NCBI RefSeq assembly: GCF_000482805.1
Contig: NZ_KI519501.1
Span: forward strand, 2,501 to 66,500
DNA length: 64,000 bases
Reading direction: 5' to 3'
DNA from: Deinococcus murrayi DSM 11303
GTDB lineage: Bacteria > Deinococcota > Deinococci > Deinococcales > Deinococcaceae
Of this stretch, positions 33,670 to 46,798 are shown piece by piece. Made by a program: the position numbers and the translations under genes. Position 1 is the stretch's first letter, and every line of letters begins with the position of its first letter. Under the pieces are notes generated by a model. It saw only the letters and a program-made list of their open reading frames with translations, had not been told where the DNA came from and did no database searches.

Positions 33670-34371
33670 TCACTCCCAGGCAATCACGGGGCGGTGACGC
33701 ACAAAAAACAGAAACTGCGAACCGAGTAGCAGGGTGTTGAGCAAGACCGCCGATAGGACACGTTCGGCCAGGCCATACGCTTTACCTACCGGGGTATAGG
33801 GACCGAGCGGGGTGACCAGCAGCACCACCAGCACAGTGAGCACCAGCACCGCCAGAGTCAGGTTGAGGGGGTACTTGTTCGACTCATAAAAGTGGCGGAG
33901 GGTTCCGCCTGCGCCTCCCTGCACACGCCCGCCGGTCAGGTCTACCCGCACCCCGTCCACACTGATGGCCAGCGACACGTGGGTTCCCGGCAAAAACTGA
34001 AACGCCCGTTCTTCTAGCATACGGGCCGTGATCGCTTCCGTCTTGGCCTGAACTTCTGCCAGGCGCGACCCAAACACCCGCACGGTGACGAACCGGCCTC
34101 CATCGAGGGTATTCACCAGGGCGGGCAATACCTCTTCTGATTGCGGCCAGGTGGCATAGATCAAGACCCCAGCCCGCACCTCTTCTCGGTCGCGGGCCAC
34201 GACCAGCCGCAGCGCCCGCTCGACTGCGGGCGACGGCGAACCGTCCGCTTCATGAACGGGTGAAAACCTCCAGCCAACGAATACCCGTTCCCAGAGCTGA
34301 GGGTCAGCGGGATTAGCTCCAGGAGCGAGAGGCACTGTGCAGATGGAACGCAAGTAGGTGGGCTGAGGCAA
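33670..34371 (-). CDS. hypothetical membrane protein
   Basis: About 233 aa with a soluble N-terminal part (LPALVNTLDGGRFVTVRVFG, then FLPGTHVSLAISVDGVRVDL) and two transmembrane helices near the C-terminus (LTLAVLVLTVLVVLLVTPLG and VLSAVLLNTLLLGSQFLFFV). I recognise no family. The start is uncertain: no ATG lies near, and TTG 34371 was chosen because coding character begins about there. It is divergent from the khtT-like gene. Confidence 0.5.
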   Translation of the reverse strand: MPQPTYLRSICTVPLAPGANPADPQLWERVFVGWRFSPVHEADGSPSPAVERALRLVVARDREEVRAGVLIYATWPQSEEVLPALVNTLDGGRFVTVRVFGSRLAEVQAKTEAITARMLEERAFQFLPGTHVSLAISVDGVRVDLTGGRVQGGAGGTLRHFYESNKYPLNLTLAVLVLTVLVVLLVTPLGPYTPVGKAYGLAERVLSAVLLNTLLLGSQFLFFVRHRPVIAWE

Positions 34372-34440
34372 GGCCGAAGACTCCGAGCTGAAGTATGCCG
34401 CAAAGGTGGCGTCCCCGCGCTGCCGACTGCGGGAGAAGCC

Positions 34441-34446
34441 TATCCT
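34441..34446 (+). promoter_or_regulatory. -10 box for the KhtT-like gene
   Basis: TATCCT lies 6 nt before the ATG at 34453. Confidence 0.55.
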
Positions 34447-34452
34447 GGAACC

Positions 34453-34941
34453 ATGATTCGACTCGACGAGACGCCCCTTCCTGGCGTGGGCGTGCGACAC
34501 GACTTTGATGGGCGCTACGGCAAACGGGTGGGCGTGATTACCCACCGCGACGGGCGGCGCGAGATTTTTGTCTCCCGCCGCGATGACCCCGACGCCTGTG
34601 CCCAGAGCATTGTCCTGAGCGAGGAAGAGGCTGAGGCGGTCGCCGACCTGCTGGGCGGGTCGACCATCACCCGGCACGTGTCGCGGCTGCCGCAGGACAT
34701 CGAGGGCCTGGCGATGGACTGGCTGCCCGTGCCCGACAGCAGTCCCTACGCCGGGCACCCGCTGGGCGACACCATGATGCGCACCCGCACGGGCGCGAGC
34801 ATCGTGGCGCTGATTCGGGACGGGCAGGCGATTCCGGCCCCTGGCCCCGAATTTCCGCTGCGGGGGGGCGATACGGCGGTCGTCGTGGGCACGCCGGGCG
34901 GGGTGGTGCAGGCCGCCCGACTCCTGAGCGGGGGCGAATGA
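34453..34941 (+). CDS. khtT: KhtT-like regulatory subunit of a K+/H+ antiporter
   Basis: The 162-aa cytosolic protein has an N-terminal sensing part (GVRHDFDGRYGKRVGVITHR) and a C-terminal RCK_C/TrkA-C domain (GASIVALIRDGQAIPAPGPE, then LRGGDTAVVVGTPGGV). Such proteins gate the neighbouring CPA2 antiporter in response to nucleotides or pH. The partner gene follows after 39 nt on the same strand. The leaderless start is fixed by a -10 box 6 nt upstream. Confidence 0.87.
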   Translation: MIRLDETPLPGVGVRHDFDGRYGKRVGVITHRDGRREIFVSRRDDPDACAQSIVLSEEEAEAVADLLGGSTITRHVSRLPQDIEGLAMDWLPVPDSSPYAGHPLGDTMMRTRTGASIVALIRDGQAIPAPGPEFPLRGGDTAVVVGTPGGVVQAARLLSGGE

Positions 34942-34980
34942 CCGCTCTGGCCCCCCCACCCCCACCCGCGAGGCCGCCCC

Positions 34981-36213
34981 ATGTCCCTCGCTGAGCTGTT
35001 TCTCGAACTTGGCGGGGTCATCCTCGCGCTGGCGTTTGTGGGGCGGGCCGCCGGGCGGCTGGGCATCACGCCCATTCCGCTGTATCTGCTCGCGGGCATC
35101 GGGCTGGGGGCTTTTTTGCACCTCGGCGACGCCCCCGAAGAGTTCATCCACATCGGGGCAGAAATCGGCGCGGTGCTGCTGCTGTTTACGCTGGGGCTGG
35201 AGTACACCAGCGAGGAACTGCGCGGCAACCTCGCGGCCAACCGCCGGGTGGGGCTGCTCGACCTCGCGCTGAACTTCACGCCGGGGCTGCTCGCAGGGCT
35301 GTGGCTGGGTTTTTCGCCCCTCGCGGCGGCCCTCCTGGGGGGCGTGACCTACCTGAGTTCCAGTGGCATCGTCTCCAAGGTCCTTTCTGACCTCGGACGG
35401 CTGGGCAACCGCGAGACGCCCGTGGTGCTCGCGGTGTGCGTGCTGGAGGACGTGGCGATGGCCGTCTATCTCCCGGTGATGGCCGCCCTGCTGATTGGCG
35501 GCACGCTTGTGGCGGTGGGCGTCAACCTGCTGGTCGCGCTCGCGGCCTTTGCGCTGGCCTTTTTTCTGGCGCTGCGGTACGGGCACGTCCTGAGCCGGGT
35601 GGTCAACGTGCAGAGCAATGAGGCGCTGCTGCTCAGTGTCTTCGGGCTGGTGCTGGTGGTCGCGGGGGCCGCCGACCTGCTCAAAGTGTCGGCGGCGATT
35701 GGGGCTTTTTTGGTGGGCATCGCCCTGTCGGGCGAGGTGGCCGACCGCACCCGGCAGCTCGTGGAGCCGCTGCGGGACCTGTTCGCGGCGGTCTTTTTCG
35801 TGTTTTTCGGGCTGCGGCTGGACCTGAGCAGCGTGCCGGACGTGCTGCTTCCGGCGGCGGCGCTCGCGGTGGTCACCAGCCTGACCAAGTTCTACACGGG
35901 CTGGTACGGGGCGGCGCGCGTGGGCGTGCAAACGCGGGGGCGGGTGCGGGCGGGGGCCACCCTGATTCCGCGGGGCGAGTTCAGCATCCTCATCGCGGGG
36001 CTGGGGCTAGGCCTCTCCCCCACCCTGGGGCCACTCGCGGCGGTGTACGTCCTGCTCACGGCGCTGGCAGGCCCCGTCCTGGCCCGCTTCGACGCCCAAA
36101 TCGCGCCGCTGCTCGACCGCCGCTTGCGCTTGGCGCATCGTTCAGCGGCAGGGCCTACCGAGACCGCGCCGCTGACCCCACTGGCCGAGCCGCGCGAGGG
36201 CCGAGCGGAATAA
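34981..36213 (+). CDS. khtU: KhtU-like cation:proton antiporter (CPA2)
   Basis: The 410-aa membrane protein has about 12 predicted helices and CPA2 signatures: LAGIGLGAFLHLGDAPEE, the LLLFTLGLEYTSEEL segment, TYLSSSGIVSKVLSDLGRLG and FAAVFFVFFGLRLDLSSVPD. It would export K+ (or Na+) in exchange for H+, relieving alkaline or ionic stress, with the preceding RCK_C protein as its gate. The C-terminus is a short hydrophilic tail without its own RCK domain. Confidence 0.9.
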   Translation: MSLAELFLELGGVILALAFVGRAAGRLGITPIPLYLLAGIGLGAFLHLGDAPEEFIHIGAEIGAVLLLFTLGLEYTSEELRGNLAANRRVGLLDLALNFTPGLLAGLWLGFSPLAAALLGGVTYLSSSGIVSKVLSDLGRLGNRETPVVLAVCVLEDVAMAVYLPVMAALLIGGTLVAVGVNLLVALAAFALAFFLALRYGHVLSRVVNVQSNEALLLSVFGLVLVVAGAADLLKVSAAIGAFLVGIALSGEVADRTRQLVEPLRDLFAAVFFVFFGLRLDLSSVPDVLLPAAALAVVTSLTKFYTGWYGAARVGVQTRGRVRAGATLIPRGEFSILIAGLGLGLSPTLGPLAAVYVLLTALAGPVLARFDAQIAPLLDRRLRLAHRSAAGPTETAPLTPLAEPREGRAE

Positions 36214-36240
36214 AGCCCTGGGGCAGAGGAAAAGGGGCCG

Positions 36241-37773
<1,533 letters not shown>

Positions 37774-37833
37774 GAAGCCTCCGGAGGGACAGCGCCGGGG
37801 CACCTCTTTTGCCTCAGCGCGTCACAAGCGCTC

Positions 37834-37839
37834 AGTGTA
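37834..37839 (-). promoter_or_regulatory. -10 box for the radical SAM gene
   Basis: TACACT on the minus strand, about 60 nt from the TTG start, so this gene has a leader unlike most neighbours. Confidence 0.35.
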
Positions 37840-37853
37840 CCGGGTTTGACGAA

Positions 37854-37881
37854 AGCAACTGTGGCTGAGCAACTGTGGCTG
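37854..37881. repeat. 14-bp tandem repeat
   Basis: AGCAACTGTGGCTG occurs twice in a row between two minus-strand genes. No function is apparent. Confidence 0.8.
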
Positions 37882-37900
37882 CCGAACCGGACGCGGCCCC

Positions 37901-38119
37901 TCACGAGCGCGAGGGCCGCCACGCGCTCGCCACAAAGTAGGCCAGGCCGCCAAAAAAGCCCGCAGACGCCAGAAAGCCCAGCAGCCGCCACAACACCTGG
38001 GCGGTGCCCACCACAAAAGCCCCCAGGCCCACCAGAAGCTGTCCGGCCAGCCACACCAGCGCGAGCGCGAGCAGCGCGAGGAGGAGCACTCCGGTGGCGG
38101 CGAGGAGGAGACGGAGCAT
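37901..38119 (-). CDS. small membrane protein, 72 aa
   Basis: The protein is almost wholly hydrophobic: MLRLLLAATGVLLLALLALA, then AGQLLVGLGAFVVGTAQVLW and LGFLASAGFFGGLAYFVASA, ending in basic residues. Two to three transmembrane helices are likely. The start is supported by a TACACT -10 box 6 nt upstream. It is divergent from nadB with only 57 nt between starts. No family recognised. Confidence 0.65.
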   Translation of the reverse strand: MLRLLLAATGVLLLALLALALVWLAGQLLVGLGAFVVGTAQVLWRLLGFLASAGFFGGLAYFVASAWRPSRS

Positions 38120-38125
38120 GGGGGC

Positions 38126-38131
38126 AGTGTA
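38126..38131 (-). promoter_or_regulatory. -10 box for the 72-aa membrane protein
   Basis: TACACT on the minus strand, 6 nt from the ATG at 38119. Confidence 0.5.
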
Positions 38132-38163
38132 CAAGCACGGGGTGAGGCAGGAGCCTCGTCCAT

Positions 38164-38169
38164 TACCCT
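38164..38169 (+). promoter_or_regulatory. -10 box for nadBCA
   Basis: TACCCT lies 7 nt before the nadB GTG. With so little leader, no riboswitch can control this operon in cis. Confidence 0.55.
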
Positions 38170-38176
38170 GCACGCC

Positions 38177-39718
38177 GTGAGACTGGACACTGACCTGCTG
38201 GTCATCGGGGGTGGCGTTGCCGGGGCGTACGCGGCCCTCACCGCCTGCCGCGAGGGCGCGAATGTGGTGCTGGCCTGCAAGACGTCCCTGCGAGGGGGCG
38301 CGACCCGCTGGGCACAGGGGGGCATCGCCGCACCCCTCGACCCCGGTGACGAGGCAAACCACGCCCTCGACACGCAGCGAGCCGGGCGGGGCCTGTGCGA
38401 GCCGCAGGCCGTGGACGTCTTTGTGCGGGAAGCGCGGGCAGCGGTGGAAGCATTGGTGGACCTCGGCGTGGCTTTTGACCCGCAGGGCGCCCTGGAAGGA
38501 GGGCACCGCCGCCCGCGCATTCGCCACACCGGGGACGCGACCGGCGACGCCATCAGCTGCGCGCTCAGCCGTGCCCTCCACGCTTGGGAAGGACGGGGCC
38601 TGCACATCAAGACGCGGGCCTTTGCCCGCAATCTGCGCCTGGCGGGGGGCCGGGTCGTCGGCGCGGACTTCGTGACCCCTGAGGGACCGCTGCGGGTGCG
38701 GGCGAGGGGGGGCGTGCTGCTGGCCACTGGGGGCTTTGGGCAGCTCTATCCGGTGACCACGGCCCCGCCGGAGGGAACGGGGGACGGCTTGGCCCTGGCC
38801 TACCGTGCGGGGGCAGCGCTGCGCGACTTGGAGTTCGTGCAGTTTCATCCAACGGCGGTGGTGGCCGGAAAGAGGGCCTACCTGGTGACCGAAGCGGCGC
38901 GGGGAGAGGGCGCGCAGCTCCTGAACGCCCGCGGCGAACGCTTTATGGCTCGGTACGATTCAGCGCTGGAACTGGCCCCCCGCGACGTGGTGGCGCGGGC
39001 CATCGCCGCCGAAATCGCCGCAACGGGCCGCGTCGACCTGGACTTGCGGCCCCTGGGGGCCGAGTGGGCCGCGCGGCGCTTTCCCACCGTCGCCGCTACG
39101 CTGCGCCCGCTGGGACTTGAGCTGGGCCGGGACCTCATCCCGGTGCAGCCCGCCGTGCACTACACGGTGGGGGGAGTGCAGACGGACGTGCAGGGCCGCA
39201 GCACCCTGCCCGGCCTGTATGCGGCGGGCGAGGTAGCCTCCAGCGGCCTTCACGGAGCCAACCGCCTCGCGAGCAACAGTCTTTCCGAGGGACTGGTGTT
39301 TGGAGCCAGAGCCGCGCGAACCGCGCTGGCCGAGAGCGTCCTGGCCCTCGCCGAGGGCGACCCCAGTCCGGCTCCGGGGGCACACTGGGCCGGAGTGCCC
39401 GCCTTGCGGGAGCGCCTGGGGGCCGCCGCCGGGGTGCAGCGGCACGGCACCGAACTCAGGGCGGCCTTGGAGGGCTGGGGCCTAGCCCCTGCCGTCCAAC
39501 CCGACCCCGCCGCGCTGGAAGCAGCCAACCTCGCCCTGCTGGGAGAACTGCTGCTGCGGGCAGCCCTGGAGCGCTCAGAATCGCGCGGCAGCCACTCCCG
39601 CAGCGATTGTCCAGCTCAGTGGCAAACGCCCCTGCATACCGTGCAGTGGTGGGACGGACGAGAAGCGCGGCAGGCGCAGGTCCCCGTGGGGACGCCCATG
39701 CTAGAGTCCACCCCGTGA
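38177..39718 (+). CDS. nadB: L-aspartate oxidase
   Basis: The 513-aa FAD enzyme oxidises aspartate to iminoaspartate, the first step of de novo NAD synthesis. The FAD-binding LLVIGGGVAGAYAALTA is at the N-terminus, WAQGGIAAPLDPGDEANHAL and RHTGDATGDAI follow, EFVQFHPTAVV and GLYAAGEVASSGLHGANRLA are the fumarate-reductase-family active-site segments. A C-terminal helical domain is present. The GTG start is supported by its -10 box. nadC and nadA follow on the same strand, giving the complete aspartate-to-NaMN pathway. Confidence 0.96.
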   Translation: MRLDTDLLVIGGGVAGAYAALTACREGANVVLACKTSLRGGATRWAQGGIAAPLDPGDEANHALDTQRAGRGLCEPQAVDVFVREARAAVEALVDLGVAFDPQGALEGGHRRPRIRHTGDATGDAISCALSRALHAWEGRGLHIKTRAFARNLRLAGGRVVGADFVTPEGPLRVRARGGVLLATGGFGQLYPVTTAPPEGTGDGLALAYRAGAALRDLEFVQFHPTAVVAGKRAYLVTEAARGEGAQLLNARGERFMARYDSALELAPRDVVARAIAAEIAATGRVDLDLRPLGAEWAARRFPTVAATLRPLGLELGRDLIPVQPAVHYTVGGVQTDVQGRSTLPGLYAAGEVASSGLHGANRLASNSLSEGLVFGARAARTALAESVLALAEGDPSPAPGAHWAGVPALRERLGAAAGVQRHGTELRAALEGWGLAPAVQPDPAALEAANLALLGELLLRAALERSESRGSHSRSDCPAQWQTPLHTVQWWDGREARQAQVPVGTPMLESTP

Positions 39719-39752
39719 TTTCATTCACGATTCATCACCTCTGGAGACTGCG

Positions 39753-40591
39753 GTGCTGAGCCTCGATGAGCGTCTTCGGGCGGCCCTCGCCGAGGACATC
39801 GGGCGAGGGGACGTCACCACTTTGGCCACCATTGCGCCACACCAGACGGCGCGGGCTGAGTTTCTGCTGAAAGAACCGGGGGTCCTCAGCGGCCTGGCGG
39901 TGGCGGAACGGGTCTTTGCGCTGCTTGACCCCCGCTTGCAGGTAAGCTGGACGGCCTGCGAGGGGGAATGGCAGCGGGGCGGCGCCATCGGCCAGGTCAC
40001 CGGACCCGCGCAGGCTCTGCTGACGGGCGAACGGGTCGCCCTCAACCTGTTGCAGCGGCTGTCCGGCATCGCGACCCAGACCCGGCGGTTTGTGGACGCG
40101 CTGGGCGGGGGACCGGCGCGGCTGCTCGACACGCGCAAAACCACCCCGCTGTGGCGCGACCTGGAAAAAGCCGCTGTGCGGCACGGGGGCGGCACCAATC
40201 ACCGCGCCGGACTCGACGACGGCCTTTTGATTAAAGACAACCATATCGCGGCGGCGGGCAGCGTCACAGCGGCCATCACGCGGGCGCGGGAACAGGGCTA
40301 CCTGCTCAAGGTGGAGTGCGAGGTTTCCCATCTGGCCGAGTTGGAAGAGGCCCTGCGGGCGGGAGTGGACCGCGTGCTGCTCGACAACATGGCTGACGAC
40401 CTGTTGGCCGAGGCCGTGCAGGTCCGCAACCGCCTCGCCCCACAAGTCACCCTGGAGGCGAGCGGCAACATGACGCTGGAGCGTTTGCCGCGGGTCGCGG
40501 CGAGCGGAGTGGACTTCATAAGCGTCGGGGCGCTCACCCATTCGGCCCCAGCGATCGACATCAGCCTTAAGCTCACCCTGGAGGACACGCC

Positions 40592-40595
<4 letters not shown>
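39753..40595 (+). CDS. nadC: quinolinate phosphoribosyltransferase
   Basis: The 280-aa enzyme makes nicotinate mononucleotide from quinolinate and PRPP. Signatures are AEDIGRGDVTTLATI, LLQRLSGIAT, the DTRKTTPLWRDLEKAAVRHG segment and HRAGLDDGLLIKDNH, and DRVLLDNM and TLEASGNMTLE late in the barrel. GTG start follows GGAGA; it lies 34 nt after nadB and overlaps nadA by 4 nt. Confidence 0.96.
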
Positions 40596-41587
<992 letters not shown>

Positions 41588-41605
41588 CGGCCACGAGCCT
41601 GCCAA

Positions 41606-41637
41606 AAGAGGGCCATGCGCTTAACGCTGGCCCTCTT
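41606..41637. terminator. bidirectional terminator between nadA and icd
   Basis: AAGAGGGCCA (41606-41615) pairs perfectly with TGGCCCTCTT (41628-41637). A T-rich tail follows on the plus side and an A-rich one precedes. Confidence 0.8.
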
Positions 41638-41679
41638 GTCTTTGTCTGCTTCGCTTCTGCTGCGGGCAGCGTGGCGCCG

Positions 41680-42936
<1,257 letters not shown>

Positions 42937-42945
42937 GACGGCTCA

Positions 42946-42951
42946 ACTGTA
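42946..42951 (-). promoter_or_regulatory. -10 box for icd
   Basis: TACAGT on the minus strand, 9 nt from the ATG at 42936. Confidence 0.4.
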
Positions 42952-43109
42952 GCGCCCGTGGGGAGGGAAGCGGGCGGGAGTGCCCCGCGGCTGTCTGGCC
43001 TCGCCGAACCATGAGCGAGCGGCAAAGCTGGCCTTCACCCGCGGGGCGGGCGGCGGGGGGATGCTGGCCCTACCCGCACTGGGAATCCATCCACAGGAGG
43101 TATTCACGC

Positions 43110-43346
43110 ATGAGTGACGACAAGAGCACGCTGGGAAACATGGCGGACGCCGCCAAGGCCAAGCTCAATGAGGGGGCCGACCGCCTGCGCGAGGCCGGGC
43201 ACAACGTGGCCCACGCCGTGACGGGCGACGCCCACCACAAGGCCGAGGCCCTCGAAGACCGCGCCAAGGCCGAGATGAATAACCGCGAGGCCCACGCCGA
43301 ATACAGCGAGGGCAAGCGCGAGGCCACCGACGGCGACGGGCGCTGA
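43110..43346 (+). CDS. small hydrophilic stress-type protein (CsbD/LEA-like)
   Basis: The 78-aa protein is almost all charged and Ala residues (MADAAKAKLNEGADRLREAG, then KAEALEDRAKAEMNNREAHA), predicted helical or disordered, like CsbD or late-embryogenesis-abundant proteins linked to desiccation and general stress. A strong AGGAGG lies 10 nt before the ATG, unlike the leaderless neighbours. Assignment rests on composition, not a domain. Confidence 0.65.
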   Translation: MSDDKSTLGNMADAAKAKLNEGADRLREAGHNVAHAVTGDAHHKAEALEDRAKAEMNNREAHAEYSEGKREATDGDGR

Positions 43347-43473
43347 AGCCCCAGCGTTTGACCTAGCATTTTTTCACGAGACCGGCTCCGTACTTGCGGG
43401 GCCGGTCACTGCTGCGCCGCGTGCTGGACCCCAAGTGTGCGCCCCAGCCTGCGCGGCAGGGCGGGGAAGCCCC

Positions 43474-43479
43474 TATCAT
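43474..43479 (+). promoter_or_regulatory. -10 box for the response regulator-PBP pair
   Basis: TATCAT lies 7 nt before the ATG at 43487. Confidence 0.5.
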
Positions 43480-43486
43480 GGCGAAC

Positions 43487-43864
43487 ATGGCGTACACCAT
43501 CCTCGTCGCGGACGACGAACCGGCGATTCGGACCATGCTGGAAGTCATCCTGTCGGCGGACGGACACGAAATCGTGACGGTGCCGGACGGCAAAGCGGCG
43601 CTGGATTACCTGCGCGAGCACACGCCCGACGCCCTTCTCCTGGACGTGACCATGCCGCAGATGGACGGCTTCGAGGTCTGCTCGCGGGTCAAGCGGGTCA
43701 AGCGCCTCCGGGGAGCGCCCGTGCTGCTGCTCACAGCCCTGGACGACGACCGGACCCGCGACCAGGCCAAGCTCGTGGGGGCCGACGACCTGGTGTATAA
43801 GCCCCTGAGCGGCAAAAACCTGCGCAGCCGCGTCAAGCAACTGATTGAAGCGCGGCGGGCATGA
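43487..43864 (+). CDS. single-domain response regulator
   Basis: The 125-aa CheY-like receiver has the acidic pair (VADDEPA), phospho-acceptor Asp in ALLLDVTMPQMDGFEV, the Thr of LLLTALDDD and the Lys of LVYKPLSGKNL. There is no output domain and no histidine kinase nearby. Its stop overlaps the start of the penicillin-binding protein gene by 4 nt, which suggests coupled production. An upstream ATG at 43478 lies within the -10 box and is unlikely. Confidence 0.9.
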   Translation: MAYTILVADDEPAIRTMLEVILSADGHEIVTVPDGKAALDYLREHTPDALLLDVTMPQMDGFEVCSRVKRVKRLRGAPVLLLTALDDDRTRDQAKLVGADDLVYKPLSGKNLRSRVKQLIEARRA

Positions 43865-46263
43865 ACGGCTCCCGTCCCCAAGGAGGACTCCCCTTGTTCT
43901 TGAGGTTCCTGAAACTCACCTCGTCGCTGCTGCTCGCGGGCGGGGTGGCCGCCGCTGGAGTGGCCGCCACCTACGTCACCAAGTGGACCACCGAACTGCC
44001 CGACTACCGCGAACTCGACAACCTCAGCCTGGGGGCCGAGACGCGGGTGTTTGCTCGTGACGGAACGCCGCTGGGCACCCTGATTCCCAAGGTGGGCGAG
44101 CAGGCGATTAGCCGCACGCTCGTGCGGCTTGACGAGGTGTCCCCCTTTATGACGGCGGCCCTGATTGCCAACGAAGACCGCCGCTTTTTCGAGCACTACG
44201 GCCTCGACCCCTACGGCATCGGGCGGCAGCTTCAGCGGGCTGCGCAGGGCGAGGACCTGCAGGGCGGCTCGACCCTGACCAACCAGCTCATCAAGAACAC
44301 ACTGTTGTACGACGAGTACAAGGCCGCCCGCACCCCCGACCGCAAGATTAAGGAGTGGTTGCTGAGCGTGCAGGTCGAGCGGGCCTTTACCAAAGAAGAG
44401 ATTTTGCGCAACTACCTCAACGCCATCTACTGGGGGGATGGCGGCCCGGTCGAGTTGTACGGCATCTACTCGGCGGCGCAGGCGTACTTCGGCAAAACCC
44501 CCAAGCAGCTCAGCCTTGCGGAAAGCGCCTACCTCACCATTTTGGTGCCTAGTCCCAACCGCTATTTCAACTATGCCGCGGTGCGCCCGCTGATGAAGGT
44601 GCTGCTCTCGCGCATGGTCGAAGACGGCTGGATTACCCAGACGCAGGCGGACGCGGCCTGGAAGGAAAACCTTCAGCCCCGTGGCTGGCAGATTCGCTAT
44701 GACGCGAGCGGCAACGTGAGGAGCGCCCAGCTTGTCGACCGTACCGCCAAAGAACTCAAGGCCGTGACGAGCACCCGCGCGCCGCACTTCGTGCAGCAGG
44801 TCGAGCAAGACCTCATCGCCCGCTTTGGCCGCGAGAAGGTCTACGGGTCGGGCGGCCTGCGGGTGTACACCACCCTCGACCCCAAGGTGCAAAACGCCGT
44901 CGAAACCGCCAGCCGCGAGGCGACCGGACTGCCGCCGGGGGCCACGCTGGGGGCAGTCGTCATCGAGCCGTACAGCGGCGAGGTGCTGGGGATGGTGGGC
45001 CAGAAGCTGCGCGGCGACACCCCCCCCGATGACTGGAACAACGCCGCGCAGGGCCAGCGGCAGATTGGCTCCACCATCAAGCCGCTGCTGTACACGACCG
45101 CCCTCTCGACCGGGCTGCGGCAAGACCACCGCGAGGAAGACAAACCCGTCTCCTATCCGTGCAGCACCTGCAAGGGGGGCGTCTACGAGCCACAGAACTT
45201 TGGCGGCGTCACGACCTACCGCAACATGACCCTGCGCGAGGCGCTTGACCGCTCGCTCAACCTGGTGACCGTGCGGTTGGCCGACCGCATCGGCCTTCAG
45301 ACCTTTTTCGGCAAGCTCAACGAGCTGGGCCTCCAGACGAATGACGGCACGGGGCTGGCGGCGGCGCTGGGGGCCATCGAGACCACCCCGGTCAAGATGG
45401 CGGCGGCCTACGCGCCCTTTGTCAATGGGGGCCTGTACCGCCCGCCCCGCTACGTGACGCGGGTGACGACCGCGCGGGGTGAGGTGCTGTACGACGTGGC
45501 CAACGAGGTGACCAAGCCCAAGCGGGTCTGGTCGCCGCAGATTGCCTTTCTGGGTCTGGACATGATTCGGGGGGTGGTTAACGACCCGGTGCCGGGGGCA
45601 GGCTTTGCCGCCGGAGCGAAGTTCGGGGAATGGCCCGTCGCGGGCAAAACGGGCACGAGCAACTTTGTCAAGGACCTGTGGTTTGTGGGCACCACGCCGC
45701 TGTACACGGGCGCGGTCTGGGTCGGCAAACAGGAGGGTGGGGCCAACCCGGACAACTACTATTCGGGCACGGTGGGCACGCCCATCTGGCGGCGGATGAT
45801 GGAAATCGCCCACGCGGGCCGCACCCCGACGGCCTTCGTGCAGCCGCCGGGGATCCAGTACGTGGACGCCCCGGACCCCGGCTACCTGCCGGGCGTGAAG
45901 CTGGCGGTCCTCGACCCGAACTTCAAGAATGCGGCGAGCACCGTCATCGAGGAAGACGCGCCCCCGCCCGTCGTCTACCGCGAAATCGCCTGGACGCCGG
46001 GCACCCCAGACCCGCGCACCACCGTCATCAACGTGGACCGGGCGACGGGCCGCATGGCCACCGAGTTCACGCCGCCCGAACGGGTGGTGCCGCGCCGGGT
46101 CGCCATCACTGAGCTGCCGGGCTACGCGCCGGACCCCTCGCCCGCGCCCCTGCCGGACGAGAAACCCGACCCGCAGGCGCTGAGGACGATTCGCACGCCC
46201 GACACCGCTCCTGCCGTGGTGCCGTCCGGGAACCCCCAGCGCACCAACTCCCAGAGCAACTGA
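43861..46263 (+). CDS. class A penicillin-binding protein (transglycosylase/transpeptidase)
   Basis: The 800-aa protein has one N-terminal membrane anchor (LKLTSSLLLAGGVAAAGVAA), a GT51 domain with catalytic Glu105 in ANEDRRFF and GGSTLTNQLIKN, and a transpeptidase domain with Ser404-x-x-Lys407 (GSTIKP), Ser465-Leu-Asn467 and Lys596-Thr-Gly598. It polymerises and crosslinks peptidoglycan. A Pro-rich tail of about 50 residues ends the protein. The pairing with a lone response regulator is unusual. Confidence 0.94.
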   Translation: MNGSRPQGGLPLFLRFLKLTSSLLLAGGVAAAGVAATYVTKWTTELPDYRELDNLSLGAETRVFARDGTPLGTLIPKVGEQAISRTLVRLDEVSPFMTAALIANEDRRFFEHYGLDPYGIGRQLQRAAQGEDLQGGSTLTNQLIKNTLLYDEYKAARTPDRKIKEWLLSVQVERAFTKEEILRNYLNAIYWGDGGPVELYGIYSAAQAYFGKTPKQLSLAESAYLTILVPSPNRYFNYAAVRPLMKVLLSRMVEDGWITQTQADAAWKENLQPRGWQIRYDASGNVRSAQLVDRTAKELKAVTSTRAPHFVQQVEQDLIARFGREKVYGSGGLRVYTTLDPKVQNAVETASREATGLPPGATLGAVVIEPYSGEVLGMVGQKLRGDTPPDDWNNAAQGQRQIGSTIKPLLYTTALSTGLRQDHREEDKPVSYPCSTCKGGVYEPQNFGGVTTYRNMTLREALDRSLNLVTVRLADRIGLQTFFGKLNELGLQTNDGTGLAAALGAIETTPVKMAAAYAPFVNGGLYRPPRYVTRVTTARGEVLYDVANEVTKPKRVWSPQIAFLGLDMIRGVVNDPVPGAGFAAGAKFGEWPVAGKTGTSNFVKDLWFVGTTPLYTGAVWVGKQEGGANPDNYYSGTVGTPIWRRMMEIAHAGRTPTAFVQPPGIQYVDAPDPGYLPGVKLAVLDPNFKNAASTVIEEDAPPPVVYREIAWTPGTPDPRTTVINVDRATGRMATEFTPPERVVPRRVAITELPGYAPDPSPAPLPDEKPDPQALRTIRTPDTAPAVVPSGNPQRTNSQSN

Positions 46264-46357
46264 CCCCCTCCCCTCTCCTCTCTCCTGCCCTTCCGGGGAG
46301 CGGGGCCTCACCCGGCTGTCATGCGCGGCGGGGGAGCGGGGCGGCATGATGGCGGGC

Positions 46358-46753
<396 letters not shown>

Positions 46754-46798
46754 AATGGGGTGGGGTTGGCCTGCGCCTCACCCCGCCCACAGCCCCCT

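Noticed and set aside
34372..35931. Upstream extension of the minus-strand membrane protein across the KhtTU genes
   Set aside because: The extension is antisense to two well-defined genes and is low-complexity; only the 3' part looks coding.
38120..38176. Riboswitch controlling nadBCA
   Set aside because: The -10 box is 7 nt from the nadB start, leaving no leader to fold.
43380..43408. Terminator hairpin GACCGGC...GCCGGTC after the CsbD-like gene
   Set aside because: The T-run lies before the hairpin rather than after it on the plus strand, and no minus-strand gene ends there.
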